Shown in pieces: positions 1 to 8,576 of a DNA stretch of 55,402 nt. This DNA is from Candidatus Thioglobus sp. REDSEA-S12_B1 (GTDB lineage Bacteria; Pseudomonadota; Gammaproteobacteria; PS1; Pseudothioglobaceae), in NCBI GenBank assembly GCA_001628405.1, contig LURN01000017.1, positions 1 through 55,402 on the forward strand, written 5' to 3'. A program made the position numbers and the translations under genes. Within the stretch, counting starts at the first letter, position 1; each line of letters starts with the position of its first letter. Under the pieces are notes generated by a model. That model did not search any database. It was not told the origin of the DNA and worked only from the letters and a program-made list of their open reading frames with translations.

Positions 1-470
1 GTGCTAAGATGAGCGATTCCTCTCCATAGAGACAAGCCTGCCAATGTTACGATAAATGCAGGCATGCCCCAATAAGCAATAAACATGCCATGCAAACTTC
101 CAACTATGACTGCGATCATGAAACCGAAAGCAATCGCAATCCATGGGTCAACACCCCAGAATGATGCTACATAGCCCATCAAAGCAGCAATCAAACCCAT
201 GACTGAGCCCACAGACAAATCGATACCTGCTGTAAGTATGACTAGTGTCATACCACCAGCTATAACCCCAACAGCTGCAGCATTATTAAAAATAGTCATA
301 ATATTACTAATATGCAGAAAAGGGCGACCATCAGTAGATAACTCAATAGCAAAGGAGAGAACAATAATTGCTATTAAAGCTCCTGACCACTCGTAATTAA
401 AAAAACGAATTAATTTAGTAATTAACGAATGGAGAAGTTGATCAGTTTTAGTAGAGAATTTAAATGACAT
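1..470 (-). CDS. Ribose-type sugar ABC transporter permease (3' end outside window)
   Basis: Inner-membrane permease of the RbsC/BPD_transp_2 family. The N-terminal ~156 residues are present; the rest lies before base 1. The start is the ATG at 470. The translation shows a cytoplasmic N-terminus, then hydrophobic segments, and the family-typical stretch around 'GGMTLVILTAGIDLSVGS' (roughly residues 75-92), followed by 'HGMFIAYWGMPAFIVTLAG'. It lies downstream of the binding-protein gene on the same strand, so the two are probably cotranscribed. The matching ATPase gene is divergent and looks broken, so whether this transporter still works is doubtful. Substrate is not determinable; ribose, xylose or inositol-type sugars are usual for the family. 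Confidence 0.9.
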   Translation of the reverse strand, partial: MSFKFSTKTDQLLHSLITKLIRFFNYEWSGALIAIIVLSFAIELSTDGRPFLHISNIMTIFNNAAAVGVIAGGMTLVILTAGIDLSVGSVMGLIAALMGYVASFWGVDPWIAIAFGFMIAVIVGSLHGMFIAYWGMPAFIVTLAGLSLWRGIAHLS

Positions 471-567
471 ATAAGGCCTTAGAGATAAATATTAATAAAA
501 AGAACACAACATATGAAACCAACGTGATTACATAAAGAACTTTAAGCTCCTTATTGCTGTTAAACAT
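460..567 (-). CDS. Possible 35-aa single-span membrane peptide
   Basis: An open frame of 35 codons fills the gap between the binding-protein gene and the permease gene. Its stop overlaps the permease start. The protein begins MFNSNKELKVLYVITLV and carries one hydrophobic stretch (about residues 10-30), as expected for a single transmembrane helix. No convincing Shine-Dalgarno sequence precedes the ATG, so translation is uncertain. It could be coupled to the binding-protein gene that ends 14 bases upstream. I do not recognise a family. The exact fit of the frame into the gap and its hydrophobicity are the only support. Confidence 0.35.
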   Translation of the reverse strand: MFNSNKELKVLYVITLVSYVVFFLLIFISKALYVI

Positions 568-580
568 AATTCAGTACTAC

Positions 581-1510
581 TTACATTCCAATCATATCTT
601 TATAAGCTTGAACTGTTGCAGGTGTTACTAGAAAAAAGCCTGTATCAATACGACTTTTAACTGCTTTACCCTGAACAGCAGCAACTGCTGCTTTTACGCC
701 TTGATAACCCATTTGGTATAGCATTTGTGCAGTATCAGCATGGACCCAACCAGCCTCCATTGCCTCAATTGCATCTCCAGCTCCATCAAATCCTACTAGC
801 TTGACTTGACCTGCTTTGTAACCTAGGTTTTCTAGTGCAGCTTTAGCACCCATTGTGCCTCCATCCCAAGCATTAGCAACCATTTTTACATCACTATTTG
901 CATTAAGAACTGCTTCTACACCAGATTGTGCTTGAGCAGAATTCCATTCAGTAGGTACAATTAATACTTTACTATCTGGACGCGCACTTGCAAATGCACT
1001 CAAAAATCCGTCACGTCTTTCTTGACCAGTAGTTTGAGCTTGATTACCAGTTACATAAATAATAGTATCACCATTGGCAACTAGAGTTGCTGCAACTGCA
1101 CCCTGAACTTTAGCAACAGCTAAGTTGTCAGTAGCTACAAAAGATGTAACGTCTGCACCAGTAACACCAGTATCGACTGCAATTATAGGAATACCAGCAT
1201 TCATGGCATCTTCTACAGCTGGAGCAATTCCTGCTGAATCAACAGGTGCAATAGCAATAGCAGAAGCTTTCTGGTTAACTAGGTTTTCAAAAACTTCAAG
1301 TTGACTAGATAAGTCTCCCTGAAAAGATGGACCAACAGTTATAAGGTTAACTCCTTCTTCATTAGCTGCATCAGCAGCACCTTGGTTAATCATCATCCAT
1401 CCAGCATTGGTTGCTGATTTGGTGACATAACCAATTGAAATTTGTGCAAGAGACATTGTAGAAAATGCCAGGATTACGAACGATGCACATAGTTTTATAT
1501 ATTTTTTCAT
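581..1510 (-). CDS. Ribose-type sugar ABC transporter periplasmic binding protein
   Basis: 309-aa periplasmic binding protein of the RbsB/Peripla_BP_4 family. The N-terminus is a signal peptide (residues 1 to ~22: basic MKKYIK, hydrophobic core, cleavage near SLA-Q). The mature part starts with the family-typical 'ISIGYVTKSATNAGW', followed by 'AIAIAPVDSAGIAPAV' and 'IPIIAVDTGV', which line the sugar pocket in relatives. It is the first gene of a minus-strand unit with the permease downstream. The promoter region is shared with the divergent ATPase remnant and contains a perfect palindrome. The exact sugar cannot be read from sequence. Confidence 0.9.
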   Translation of the reverse strand: MKKYIKLCASFVILAFSTMSLAQISIGYVTKSATNAGWMMINQGAADAANEEGVNLITVGPSFQGDLSSQLEVFENLVNQKASAIAIAPVDSAGIAPAVEDAMNAGIPIIAVDTGVTGADVTSFVATDNLAVAKVQGAVAATLVANGDTIIYVTGNQAQTTGQERRDGFLSAFASARPDSKVLIVPTEWNSAQAQSGVEAVLNANSDVKMVANAWDGGTMGAKAALENLGYKAGQVKLVGFDGAGDAIEAMEAGWVHADTAQMLYQMGYQGVKAAVAAVQGKAVKSRIDTGFFLVTPATVQAYKDMIGM

Positions 1511-1552
1511 TAGTTTTCACTCCTTTTTTATTTGAAATAATTTATAATACTA

Positions 1553-1573
1553 ACTAAATCAAATTGATTTAGT
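1553..1573. promoter_or_regulatory. Perfect 21-bp palindrome, probable repressor operator
   Basis: ACTAAATCAA, a central A, then TTGATTTAGT: ten bases on each side are exactly complementary. It lies between the divergent sugar-transport genes. A TATAAT-like hexamer sits just before it (1543-1548) and another after it (1583-1588). A ROK-family repressor gene lies about 0.8 kb away, and ROK repressors bind palindromes of this size, so it is the likely ligand. This link is inference. Confidence 0.6.
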
Positions 1574-1658
1574 AGAATAAATTATAATTTAAAAAAAAAA
1601 GATTAATCAAACTTTTTTAAAATAAATTAAAATTAATTCAAAATTAAGGAAATAGAAT

Positions 1659-2377
1659 ATGACTGAAATGGCCGCTCCCTATGTGTTAGAAACAAATAAT
1701 TTGTGCAAGAACTATGGTGGTATTGAAGCACTAAAGGATGCTAGCTTTTCCATGAAAAAAGGTGAAACTATTGCAATCGTTGGTGATAACGGTGCTGGAA
1801 AATCAACCTTTGTTAGAAATATAACCGGTGTCGAAAAGTCAACTTCAGGAACTGTAAAGTTTTTAGGTAAAGAAGTAAATTTTGAAAATCCCTTTGAAGC
1901 TAGAAGGTCAGGTATAGAGACTGTCTACCAAAATCTCGCTTTAATTGATTTTTTAAATGTAACAGAAAACATGTTTCTAGGTAGAGAGTTAACTCGTTTT
2001 AATTTTGGATTGTTTAGTTGGTTAAATAAGAAAAAAATGAAAAGCGAGACAAAAAAACTTTTGTCTAAAACAAATGTCCGTATCAATAACTTAGATCAAA
2101 AGCTAGTTAATATGTCTGGTGGGCAACGTCAATGTATTGCAATTGCAAGAGCTGCCGGATGGGGGGAGCAGTTAATTATTATGGATGAACCCACTGCTGC
2201 GCTAGGTGTTAAAGAAACTTCTGCGGTAGAGGAGATTATTAAGGGCTTAAAGAAAAGACAAATTTCAGTATTAATTATTAGTCATAATTTGCGACAGGGA
2301 GAATTGTTTCAATGATGTCTACTAAAGATGTAACTGAAGAACAGGTGGTGTCAAAAATTACTGGAGCAGTGGCTTAA
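1659..2377 (+). pseudogene. Sugar ABC transporter ATPase, broken by internal deletion and frameshift
   Basis: The frame from 1659 reads as a single-domain RbsA/FrcA-type ATPase with Walker A 'GDNGAGKST', signature 'MSGGQRQ', Walker B 'LIIMDEP' and the H-loop 'IISHN'. Right after 'SHNLRQ' it runs to a stop at 2315 (218 aa); family members continue for some 35-40 more residues. The missing C-terminal end is found in another frame: from about 2297 the bases read 'GRIVSMMSTKDVTEEQVV' and on to 'SKITGAVA', stopping at 2377. That is the normal end of this family. About 20 codons between the two pieces are gone and the frame is shifted, apparently between two similar Arg-Gln codon pairs. A single base-calling error cannot explain it. 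The truncated protein keeps all nucleotide-binding motifs, so residual function is not excluded. Confidence 0.8.
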
Positions 2378-2381
2378 TTTT

Positions 2382-3569
2382 ATGAGTGTGTCAAAAAATT
2401 CTCACCGTGGAACAAATCAAGTAAGCTTAAAGCAATATAATGAAAATACTATCATAAGCTTATTGCGTCAGCAGGGACCTCTTACTAAAGCTGAAATAGC
2501 TCGAATAACTCAATTGACACCTCAAACAATATCATTAATTTTTAAAAGATTTGAGCAACAAAATCTAGTTTTAAAAGAGGAGTATATATATGGCAAGATG
2601 GGGCAACCATCAGCACCTTTCAGTCTTAATCCTGAAGCAGCATTTTCTATTGGAATTAGTATAGGAAGACATCAATTAGATATATCATTAATAGATTTTA
2701 AATGCAAAATCCTCAAACAATATTCGCTTAGATATGAGTATCCTGATGTGCAAATTGTGCTTAAAAAAATCACTCAATCACTCAAAAAAATATTTCAATA
2801 TTTGTCTTCTGATCAACAACAAAGACTTGCGGGAATTGGGCTTGCACAGCCAGATAAAATCAGTAAATGGGGTGAGGTTTTTGGAGTAGATAGTAACATT
2901 CTAAGCCAGTGGGATGATGTGAATATTATTGATGAAATTAAGAACCTTGCCCCGCAATATGAAGTAATCAGAATGAATGATGTCTATGCAGCATGTCTTT
3001 CAGAGCTGTTTTTGGGTAATCCAAATAAACATACTGACTTTCTGTATATATATTTAGGTACTTTTGTAGGAGGCGCTATAGTCCTAAATGGACAGTTATT
3101 TAATACTGATCAGTTAAATGCATCATCTATTGGAACTATTCCTATTCATACTTCTGGCGGTCATCGACAATTAATTGGCGTGGCTTCATTAAATTCCCTA
3201 GAGCAGGATTTGAAAAAAACTGGATTCGATCCGAAACTTTTAACTACTGAAAAGAAATTACCACCGGCGGTGCGTCTCATGTTTGACTCATGGTTAGAGC
3301 ATGCTCTGGAAGGTATAAAGTGGTCTATAGTTTCTGTAAACTCGGTTATTGGAACAGATTTAGTTTTGATTGATGCTCATTTAAACAAAACTTTAATTGC
3401 AGAAATAAACAGCAAGCTAAAGAATTTACTTGAAAACTTTCATTGGGAGGCTACCGAGCCAGCAGTCATTGAGAGCGGTTCGGTCGGAAAACAAGCTCGC
3501 GCATTGGGAAGTGCAATAATTCCGTTTAATAGTACATATGGGTTATCACAAAATACACTTTTAAAGTAA
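2382..3569 (+). CDS. ROK-family transcriptional repressor (NagC/XylR type)
   Basis: 395 aa. An N-terminal winged helix-turn-helix (about residues 20-75, including 'GPLTKAEIARITQLTPQTIS') is followed by a ROK sugar-kinase-like domain ('FSIGISIGRHQLDISLIDF', 'YIYLGTFVGGAIVLNGQLF'). The cysteine-rich zinc motif of catalytic ROK kinases and many NagC proteins (CxxGxxGCxE type) is not visible, so ligand binding may differ from NagC. It follows the broken ATPase by four bases and probably controls the adjacent sugar-transport promoters through the palindrome at 1553. The effector sugar is unknown. Confidence 0.85.
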   Translation: MSVSKNSHRGTNQVSLKQYNENTIISLLRQQGPLTKAEIARITQLTPQTISLIFKRFEQQNLVLKEEYIYGKMGQPSAPFSLNPEAAFSIGISIGRHQLDISLIDFKCKILKQYSLRYEYPDVQIVLKKITQSLKKIFQYLSSDQQQRLAGIGLAQPDKISKWGEVFGVDSNILSQWDDVNIIDEIKNLAPQYEVIRMNDVYAACLSELFLGNPNKHTDFLYIYLGTFVGGAIVLNGQLFNTDQLNASSIGTIPIHTSGGHRQLIGVASLNSLEQDLKKTGFDPKLLTTEKKLPPAVRLMFDSWLEHALEGIKWSIVSVNSVIGTDLVLIDAHLNKTLIAEINSKLKNLLENFHWEATEPAVIESGSVGKQARALGSAIIPFNSTYGLSQNTLLK

Positions 3570-3596
3570 ACATCTTTTTATTAACAGCCAAGTTGA

Positions 3597-4055
3597 CTAG
3601 CAGCAATTAGCTTGGGATTTTTCCACGCCAGCATTAATACCACAGCTATTGATTGACTCAACTGCATCTTTGCTTGAATCGTTTCCATAAATGGGTATTT
3701 CTCTCAATGAATGGAAGTTCTCCCAAGGAATACCCTGTGGGTCAAGTACCCAATACTTGTCAGACTCAGAGTAGCAGCAATGTGCCCCTTTTTCCTCAAG
3801 CGACTCAATGTTGTTTTCCTCTATTCTTTTGTGAACCTTGTTTAGTTCTTCATCTGAATCCAGTTCTAGCCCAAGGTGATTCAAACCGTTTTCACGACCC
3901 TTGTTTGAGATGGCAAAGTTAACTGAGGGGTTTTCTAATCGCCATTTAGCATAATCACTTTCTAGAATGGTAGGTTCAATTCCAAACATAGTGGTATAAA
4001 ACTTTATATTGCTATCTAGGTCACTGACTGATAGATGTATGTGCATTCTTTTCAT
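3597..4055 (-). CDS. arsI: ArsI/CadI-type glyoxalase-fold protein (probable C-As lyase)
   Basis: 152-aa vicinal-oxygen-chelate protein. It opens with the glyoxalase-like 'MKRMHIHLSVSDLDSNIKFY' and carries adjacent cysteines in 'GAHCCYSESDKYWVLDPQG' near residue 95. That vicinal pair is the As(III)-binding site in ArsI, the Fe(II)-dependent dioxygenase that cleaves the carbon-arsenic bond of methylarsenite and aromatic arsenicals. The C-terminus ends in a second Cys-Cys pair, which is common in ArsI. No arsR, arsM or arsenite pump is visible nearby, so it would act alone here. The older family name is cadmium-induced protein CadI. Confidence 0.75.
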   Translation of the reverse strand: MKRMHIHLSVSDLDSNIKFYTTMFGIEPTILESDYAKWRLENPSVNFAISNKGRENGLNHLGLELDSDEELNKVHKRIEENNIESLEEKGAHCCYSESDKYWVLDPQGIPWENFHSLREIPIYGNDSSKDAVESINSCGINAGVEKSQANCC

Positions 4056-4100
4056 ATTTTTTCCTTTTCATTTAATGGCGGTAATCCATTTTGACTTGTC

Positions 4101-4117
4101 TCAGAGCAGCACTCTGA
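4101..4117. repeat. Short inverted repeat upstream of arsI-like gene
   Basis: TCAGAG and CTCTGA separated by five bases, in the 113-base gap before the arsI-like gene (minus strand). There is no T-run on the minus-strand side, so it is more likely an operator or chance than a terminator. Confidence 0.3.
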
Positions 4118-4168
4118 AGTAAAAGATTAATTTCTCTATTCAAATAAACTATATATTTACCTTCCAAA

Positions 4169-4546
4169 TTATTTACTTAAATGTTCAAGGGTATGTGCGT
4201 TTATCTCCCAATTCTGTCCATCAAATTTTTCAATTGTCATCTCTTTAGGTTGAGGATCAAGACAAGAGGGGTTGACACTAATACCATCCGGGTTTGTTCT
4301 GGGAATATAGAATGATTTTATGCCACAAGTTTTACAAAATAGATGTTTAGCTTCGCCCGTGTCAAATGTATAGGTTGATAAATTGTTTTTTCCCTTAATG
4401 AGATTAAACTTTGATCTAGGTACAATCAGATGCAAAATCCCTGCTTTAGTGCAAATACTACAATTACAGGATATAGCAGCAACTTTTTTATCAGCTTCTA
4501 CTTCAAAAGCTACCGCCTCACAATGACAACTTCCTTTATAAATCAT
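4169..4546 (-). CDS. GFA (glutathione-dependent formaldehyde-activating/CENP-V) family protein
   Basis: 125 aa with the zinc-cysteine pattern of the GFA fold: 'GSCHCEAVAFEV' at the N-terminus, 'CNCSICTKAG' around residues 27-36, and 'FCKTCGIKSF' around residues 70-79. The family is named after an enzyme proposed to speed the reaction of formaldehyde with glutathione, but most members are uncharacterised. No glutathione-dependent formaldehyde dehydrogenase lies nearby, so a role in formaldehyde detoxification, although attractive next to a methylamine island, is only a guess. Confidence 0.8.
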   Translation of the reverse strand: MIYKGSCHCEAVAFEVEADKKVAAISCNCSICTKAGILHLIVPRSKFNLIKGKNNLSTYTFDTGEAKHLFCKTCGIKSFYIPRTNPDGISVNPSCLDPQPKEMTIEKFDGQNWEINAHTLEHLSK

Positions 4547-4595
4547 GTTTCGTTATTTAACACCCTAATAGAGCCATCTTATACCATAAAGTAAG

Positions 4596-5537
4596 TTATA
4601 GTCTAGGTTCTTTAGCTCCATCATTTGGTTTTAATGAATTAGCGGCTTTTGTCTCACGATGGCTGATATAAATTGTTGAAATAAATATTATTAATCCTCC
4701 AATCCATGTCGAAGTTCCAGGAATTTCAGAAAAAATCAGCCATCCCAAAAGCGCTATTATGGGTAGTTTTATGAATCCAATTGGCTCTAGGCTAGAAATT
4801 TCAGCCATCGAGTAGGCTTTTGTCCATGAAAAGTGGGCTAGTGTAGCTAAAATTGCAATGCCCCATAGGTAAAGCCAAGTCTCAAAACTGGGCCACTGCC
4901 AAACTGTAATAGCAGGCACAAAAGTAATTGGAATAAGCATAATCACCATCCACATAATAATTGCCTCAGGAGTGTCAGTAAGAGTAAGCTTTTTGACAAT
5001 TAGAGCGTTAATTGATAGCGATACAGCCGCAACAATAGAGAGCATTATTCCAAATGAGAAGCTAGTAAATCCAGGCTGGACAATGATTAGCATTCCAAAA
5101 ATTCCAACTATAATGGCTGCAATTCTTCTGGCTTTAATGATTTCACCTAAAAAAATAGCAGCTCCAATCGTTATAAATAGTGGCTGTGAGAAGCTAATTG
5201 CAATGGCCTGAGCAAGTGGGATTAGAGTTAAGCATGCAAATCCAGCGATCATACCAATAGCTCCAATAAAGGCTCTCATAAAAAACAACTTAGTGTTTTT
5301 CATTTTAATTGCAGCGAGACCTGCGGATTTTAATATTGGCAGCATCACAATGAATGCAAGAAGGTTTCGAAAAAATACAACTTCAAGTACATGAATGTCT
5401 TCGGAAGCTTTTCTGATGAAAACCACCATAAATGCAAAAAGAACAATAGATAAAAGTTTTAGAATACTTGCTCTAGTTTGATTACTTTGCGATTTAAAAA
5501 TATTAACTATCTTGAGGTTGTTTAATGTGTATATCAA
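4596..5537 (-). CDS. EamA-family drug/metabolite transporter
   Basis: 313 aa, strongly hydrophobic, with about ten transmembrane segments arranged as two EamA repeats (approximately residues 25-160 and 170-295). The first repeat includes 'VVFFRNLLAFIVMLP' and the loop 'SQPLFITIGAAIFLGE'. The second includes 'LEPIGFIKLPIIALLGWLIFSE' in the equivalent position. These inner-membrane carriers export metabolites or amino acids; the substrate here is unknown. The first ~25 residues are polar and the true start could be one of the later methionines. Confidence 0.85.
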   Translation of the reverse strand: MIYTLNNLKIVNIFKSQSNQTRASILKLLSIVLFAFMVVFIRKASEDIHVLEVVFFRNLLAFIVMLPILKSAGLAAIKMKNTKLFFMRAFIGAIGMIAGFACLTLIPLAQAIAISFSQPLFITIGAAIFLGEIIKARRIAAIIVGIFGMLIIVQPGFTSFSFGIMLSIVAAVSLSINALIVKKLTLTDTPEAIIMWMVIMLIPITFVPAITVWQWPSFETWLYLWGIAILATLAHFSWTKAYSMAEISSLEPIGFIKLPIIALLGWLIFSEIPGTSTWIGGLIIFISTIYISHRETKAANSLKPNDGAKEPRL

Positions 5538-5643
5538 TTGAATATCATAGTTATTTAATAATGAAACTATACCTTAATACACCATATTAATTCGATGACT
5601 GGTATTTAAGTAGAATGTAGGCAAGTCTTTTGCCGTTAGATTT

Positions 5644-5889
5644 TTATTTCAATAGATTTTCAAGCTCTTTTATTGAAACTTTCAGAGCATCACTAAATAG
5701 TTGAATGTCAGAAAATGACATGCTCCCCGATTTATTTTCCATAAGAACAATATTTGACACATCGGTTTGCATTCCAGCTGCGAGTTGATTTTGAGATAGA
5801 CCTAATAGTTTTCTTTTTTCAATAAATAGGTTTCGAATTGCTTGATGCCTATGGGTATTAAAGAGGTCTTTTTGGCTATGAAAATCCAT
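5644..5889 (-). CDS. Small XRE-family helix-turn-helix protein
   Basis: 81 aa. The segment 'RKLLGLSQNQLAAGMQTDVSN' (about residues 27-47) is a classical lambda-repressor-type helix-turn-helix, and almost the whole protein is the DNA-binding domain. It stands alone between EamA and a DUF393 gene and shows no toxin partner or phage context, so its target is unknown. Confidence 0.75.
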   Translation of the reverse strand: MDFHSQKDLFNTHRHQAIRNLFIEKRKLLGLSQNQLAAGMQTDVSNIVLMENKSGSMSFSDIQLFSDALKVSIKELENLLK

Positions 5890-5995
5890 GAAAAATAATG
5901 AAAATAGAAAGCTGTTAATTATAGTTCAAAATGATTTATTTTTCAAATGATCCAATTTTATTAGTTTGATACTCAATAAGATATAATATGGCACT

Positions 5996-6337
5996 ATGAA
6001 AAATGAGTCAGAAGGCAAGGTTTTATTTAACGAAGAGTGCAGTATTTGTAACTTCGAAATTAAACACTACAAAAAACGATCTCAGCTTCAATATGAAAAC
6101 TGTAGTCAAATGGGTGATAAATACCTTAAAGCTCTATATGTAGAGTTTCCCGATGGAAGTGAAATCAAGGGAGTAGATGCTTTCATTTATGTATGGAGCA
6201 ATACAAAGGGCTACGGCTGGCTTTCTAAGCTAGTAAGTTTTCCAGGTGTATATACTTTTGCAAAGTTACTCTATGCCATTTTGGCATTTATTCTGTATTG
6301 GCGATTCAAACTATTCAATCGTATCCTTTCTAGTTAA
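5996..6337 (+). CDS. DCC-family (DUF393) thiol-disulfide oxidoreductase-like protein
   Basis: 113 aa. The N-terminal 'VLFNEECSICNFEIKHYKKR' holds the CxxC of the DCC/DUF393 family, which is predicted to have a thioredoxin-like fold. The conserved 'G.DAF.YVW' and 'YGWL' follow, and a hydrophobic helix near the C-terminus ('LLYAILAFILYWRFKLFNR') suggests membrane association. The segment between the CxxC and the 'GVDAF' box looks shorter than usual for the family. It precedes the MATE gene by 17 bases and may be cotranscribed with it. No biochemical role is established for the family. Confidence 0.75.
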   Translation: MKNESEGKVLFNEECSICNFEIKHYKKRSQLQYENCSQMGDKYLKALYVEFPDGSEIKGVDAFIYVWSNTKGYGWLSKLVSFPGVYTFAKLLYAILAFILYWRFKLFNRILSS

Positions 6338-6354
6338 ATCTAGATTAATTTCAT

Positions 6355-7686
6355 ATGAATCTCAGTTCAACACTGCTTACTCATAAAAGAGTTCTTAGCG
6401 TAGCGATTCCAATTGTTCTAGCTAATGCGACCATTCCAATTTTGGGAGCTGTGGACACTGCGGTTGTTGGGCAGATGGGACTTGCTGCTCCAATTGGAGC
6501 AGTTGGCATTGGCGCTATAATTATTTCAGCCATTTATTGGCTCTTTGGTTTCTTGAGAATGGGAACTACTGGTCTGACTGCGCAAGCAATTGGTTCAAAT
6601 GATAAGTCAGAAACCTCTGCTCTTTTAATTAGAGGAATCCTGATTGGACTTACTGCTGGATTAGTACTAATTATTACCCAAATTCCTTTATTTAGCGCTG
6701 CTCTTGGTATAGCGCCAGCATCCTTTGAGGTGGAGTCATTAGCTCAAGACTATTTAAAGATAAGGGTCTATAGTGCTCCTGCTGCAATCGCTATCTTTGG
6801 AATTACGGGTTGGCTTATTGCTCAAGAGAAGACGCGAGCTGTATTACTTCTTATGTTGCTTGTAAATACCATCAACATAATTTTGGATTTTGTATTTGTT
6901 CTTGAACTTGGATGGGGAGTAGAGGGTGTGGCATTTGCAACAATTGTTGCAGAGTGGATTGGACTATTGTTTGGATTATGGCTTGCTAGAGATGGCTTCA
7001 GAGATGGTTACTGGAAAAAATGGGATCAAATATTTGACAGAGTTAGACTGGTTAATATGGCCAGAGTTAATAGCGATATTCTGATTCGATCAGTTCTTCT
7101 AGAGATCGCCTTTGTCAGCTTTTTATTTCTAGGTTCGAGTTTCGATGATGCAACTTTAGCAGCGAATCAGGTACTTATTCAGTTTTTAAATATAACAGCT
7201 TATGCTATGGATGGTTTTGCTTTTGCAGCTGAGGCACTCGTGGGTCAGGCGCTTGGAGCTAGAAACAGATTAATGTTTCGAAAGTCTGCCATTATGACAA
7301 GTCAATGGGGCTTTGGTTCAGTTGTTTTAATGTCAATTATTTTTGCAGTATTTGGAAGCAATATTATTGATCTCATGACCACCGCTCCTGATGTAAGGAT
7401 AGTTAGTCGTGAATACTTGCCTTGGATGGTATTAGCGCCTTTAGTCGGCGCAGCTGCATGGATGCTTGATGGTATTTTTATTGGCGCTACTAGAACCGCT
7501 GATATGCGAAATATGATGTTTATTTCATTCTGCGTCTATTTGTTAATGCTTGCATTACTATTACCGAAATATGAAAACCATGGATTGTGGGCCTCACTCA
7601 TTATTTTTTCAATAGCGCGGGGAGTTACCTTAGGCATCAGGTATCCAAAGCTTGAAGCCTCTGTAGAAAATAACTTGAAAAGTTAA
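6355..7686 (+). CDS. MATE-family efflux transporter (DinF-like)
   Basis: 443 aa with about twelve transmembrane segments in two homologous halves. Family landmarks are 'IPIVLANATIPILGAVDTAVVGQMG' near the N-terminus (split here for length by function: a first helix and the conserved Asp-Thr-Ala segment) and 'FAAEALVGQALGARNR' in the second half. Such proteins export organic cations or drugs in exchange for Na+ or H+. The C-terminus overlaps the convergent pirin gene by four bases. The substrate is unknown. Confidence 0.88.
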   Translation: MNLSSTLLTHKRVLSVAIPIVLANATIPILGAVDTAVVGQMGLAAPIGAVGIGAIIISAIYWLFGFLRMGTTGLTAQAIGSNDKSETSALLIRGILIGLTAGLVLIITQIPLFSAALGIAPASFEVESLAQDYLKIRVYSAPAAIAIFGITGWLIAQEKTRAVLLLMLLVNTINIILDFVFVLELGWGVEGVAFATIVAEWIGLLFGLWLARDGFRDGYWKKWDQIFDRVRLVNMARVNSDILIRSVLLEIAFVSFLFLGSSFDDATLAANQVLIQFLNITAYAMDGFAFAAEALVGQALGARNRLMFRKSAIMTSQWGFGSVVLMSIIFAVFGSNIIDLMTTAPDVRIVSREYLPWMVLAPLVGAAAWMLDGIFIGATRTADMRNMMFISFCVYLLMLALLLPKYENHGLWASLIIFSIARGVTLGIRYPKLEASVENNLKS

Positions 7687-8576
7687 TCTAGGTAACCAAA
7701 TTTACCATTATTAAAGTCTTCAATGGTCTGCCTAATCTCGTCATTTGTATTCATTACAAATGGGCCATAGGAGGCAATCGGTTCATCAATAGGCTCACCA
7801 CTTAGGATCAGTATTTCGGCATCATCTTCGGCCTTAATTGTAAACTCTTTGCCTTTGTTTTCAAAAAGCACAAAGTGGTTTGTAGGGGCTCTCTCTTTAT
7901 TGTTGATGGTAACGTTACCCTTGATAATTAGAAGGCCAGTATTATGACTTTCATTGAAACTCAGGCTAGTTCCTTTGCCCTTATTGAGCTTCAAATTAAA
8001 TAGGCTTAATGGGGTGAAAGAAGAGGCAGGGCCTTTGTTATTTTCGAATTCTCCAGCAATAATATCGATCGATCCAATATCATCTCCAAGGTCTACTTTA
8101 GCTAAATCCTTATTTTCAATGTTTTGGTATTTTGGCTCAGTCATTTTGTCTTTAGCAGGCAGATTAACCCAAAGCTGAACCATTTGCATCTCACCACCTT
8201 TCTTACTGAAATTTTTTTCGTGATACTCTTTATGAAGTATGCCTTTTCCAGAGGTCATCCATTGAACACCTCCTTCTTCAATAACACCACCAGCACCTGT
8301 GCTATCGTTATGCTCAACTTTTCCTTTGTAGGCAATGGTGACTGTTTCGATGCCTCTATGAGGGTGAGAGCCAACACCTCTTGGAGTGCCATTGTTTGGT
8401 GGAAAGTAGTGAACTGGAGCGTAATCCAATAAAAGAAATGGACTCATTCGCTTCATGGTTAGCGGCTCTTTTCTTCCTAGAATTCCATAAACCCTAAATC
8501 CATCCCCAACAAAATGTAGATTGTCTGGTGGAAGTATTGCCTCGATTGCTCTTAATGCCATTGTTACTAACTCCAA
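7683..8576 (-). CDS. Pirin family protein
   Basis: 297-aa bicupin. The N-terminal cupin keeps the pirin metal-site pattern: 'GVGSHPHRGIETVTIAYKGKV' gives two histidines, 'HNDSTG' follows, and 'GKGILHKEYHE' carries the third histidine and the glutamate. Pirins bind Fe(II); some have quercetinase activity and others act as redox-sensing regulators. The in vivo role cannot be read from sequence. The gene is monocistronic and convergent with the MATE gene. Confidence 0.9.
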   Translation of the reverse strand: MELVTMALRAIEAILPPDNLHFVGDGFRVYGILGRKEPLTMKRMSPFLLLDYAPVHYFPPNNGTPRGVGSHPHRGIETVTIAYKGKVEHNDSTGAGGVIEEGGVQWMTSGKGILHKEYHEKNFSKKGGEMQMVQLWVNLPAKDKMTEPKYQNIENKDLAKVDLGDDIGSIDIIAGEFENNKGPASSFTPLSLFNLKLNKGKGTSLSFNESHNTGLLIIKGNVTINNKERAPTNHFVLFENKGKEFTIKAEDDAEILILSGEPIDEPIASYGPFVMNTNDEIRQTIEDFNNGKFGYLD

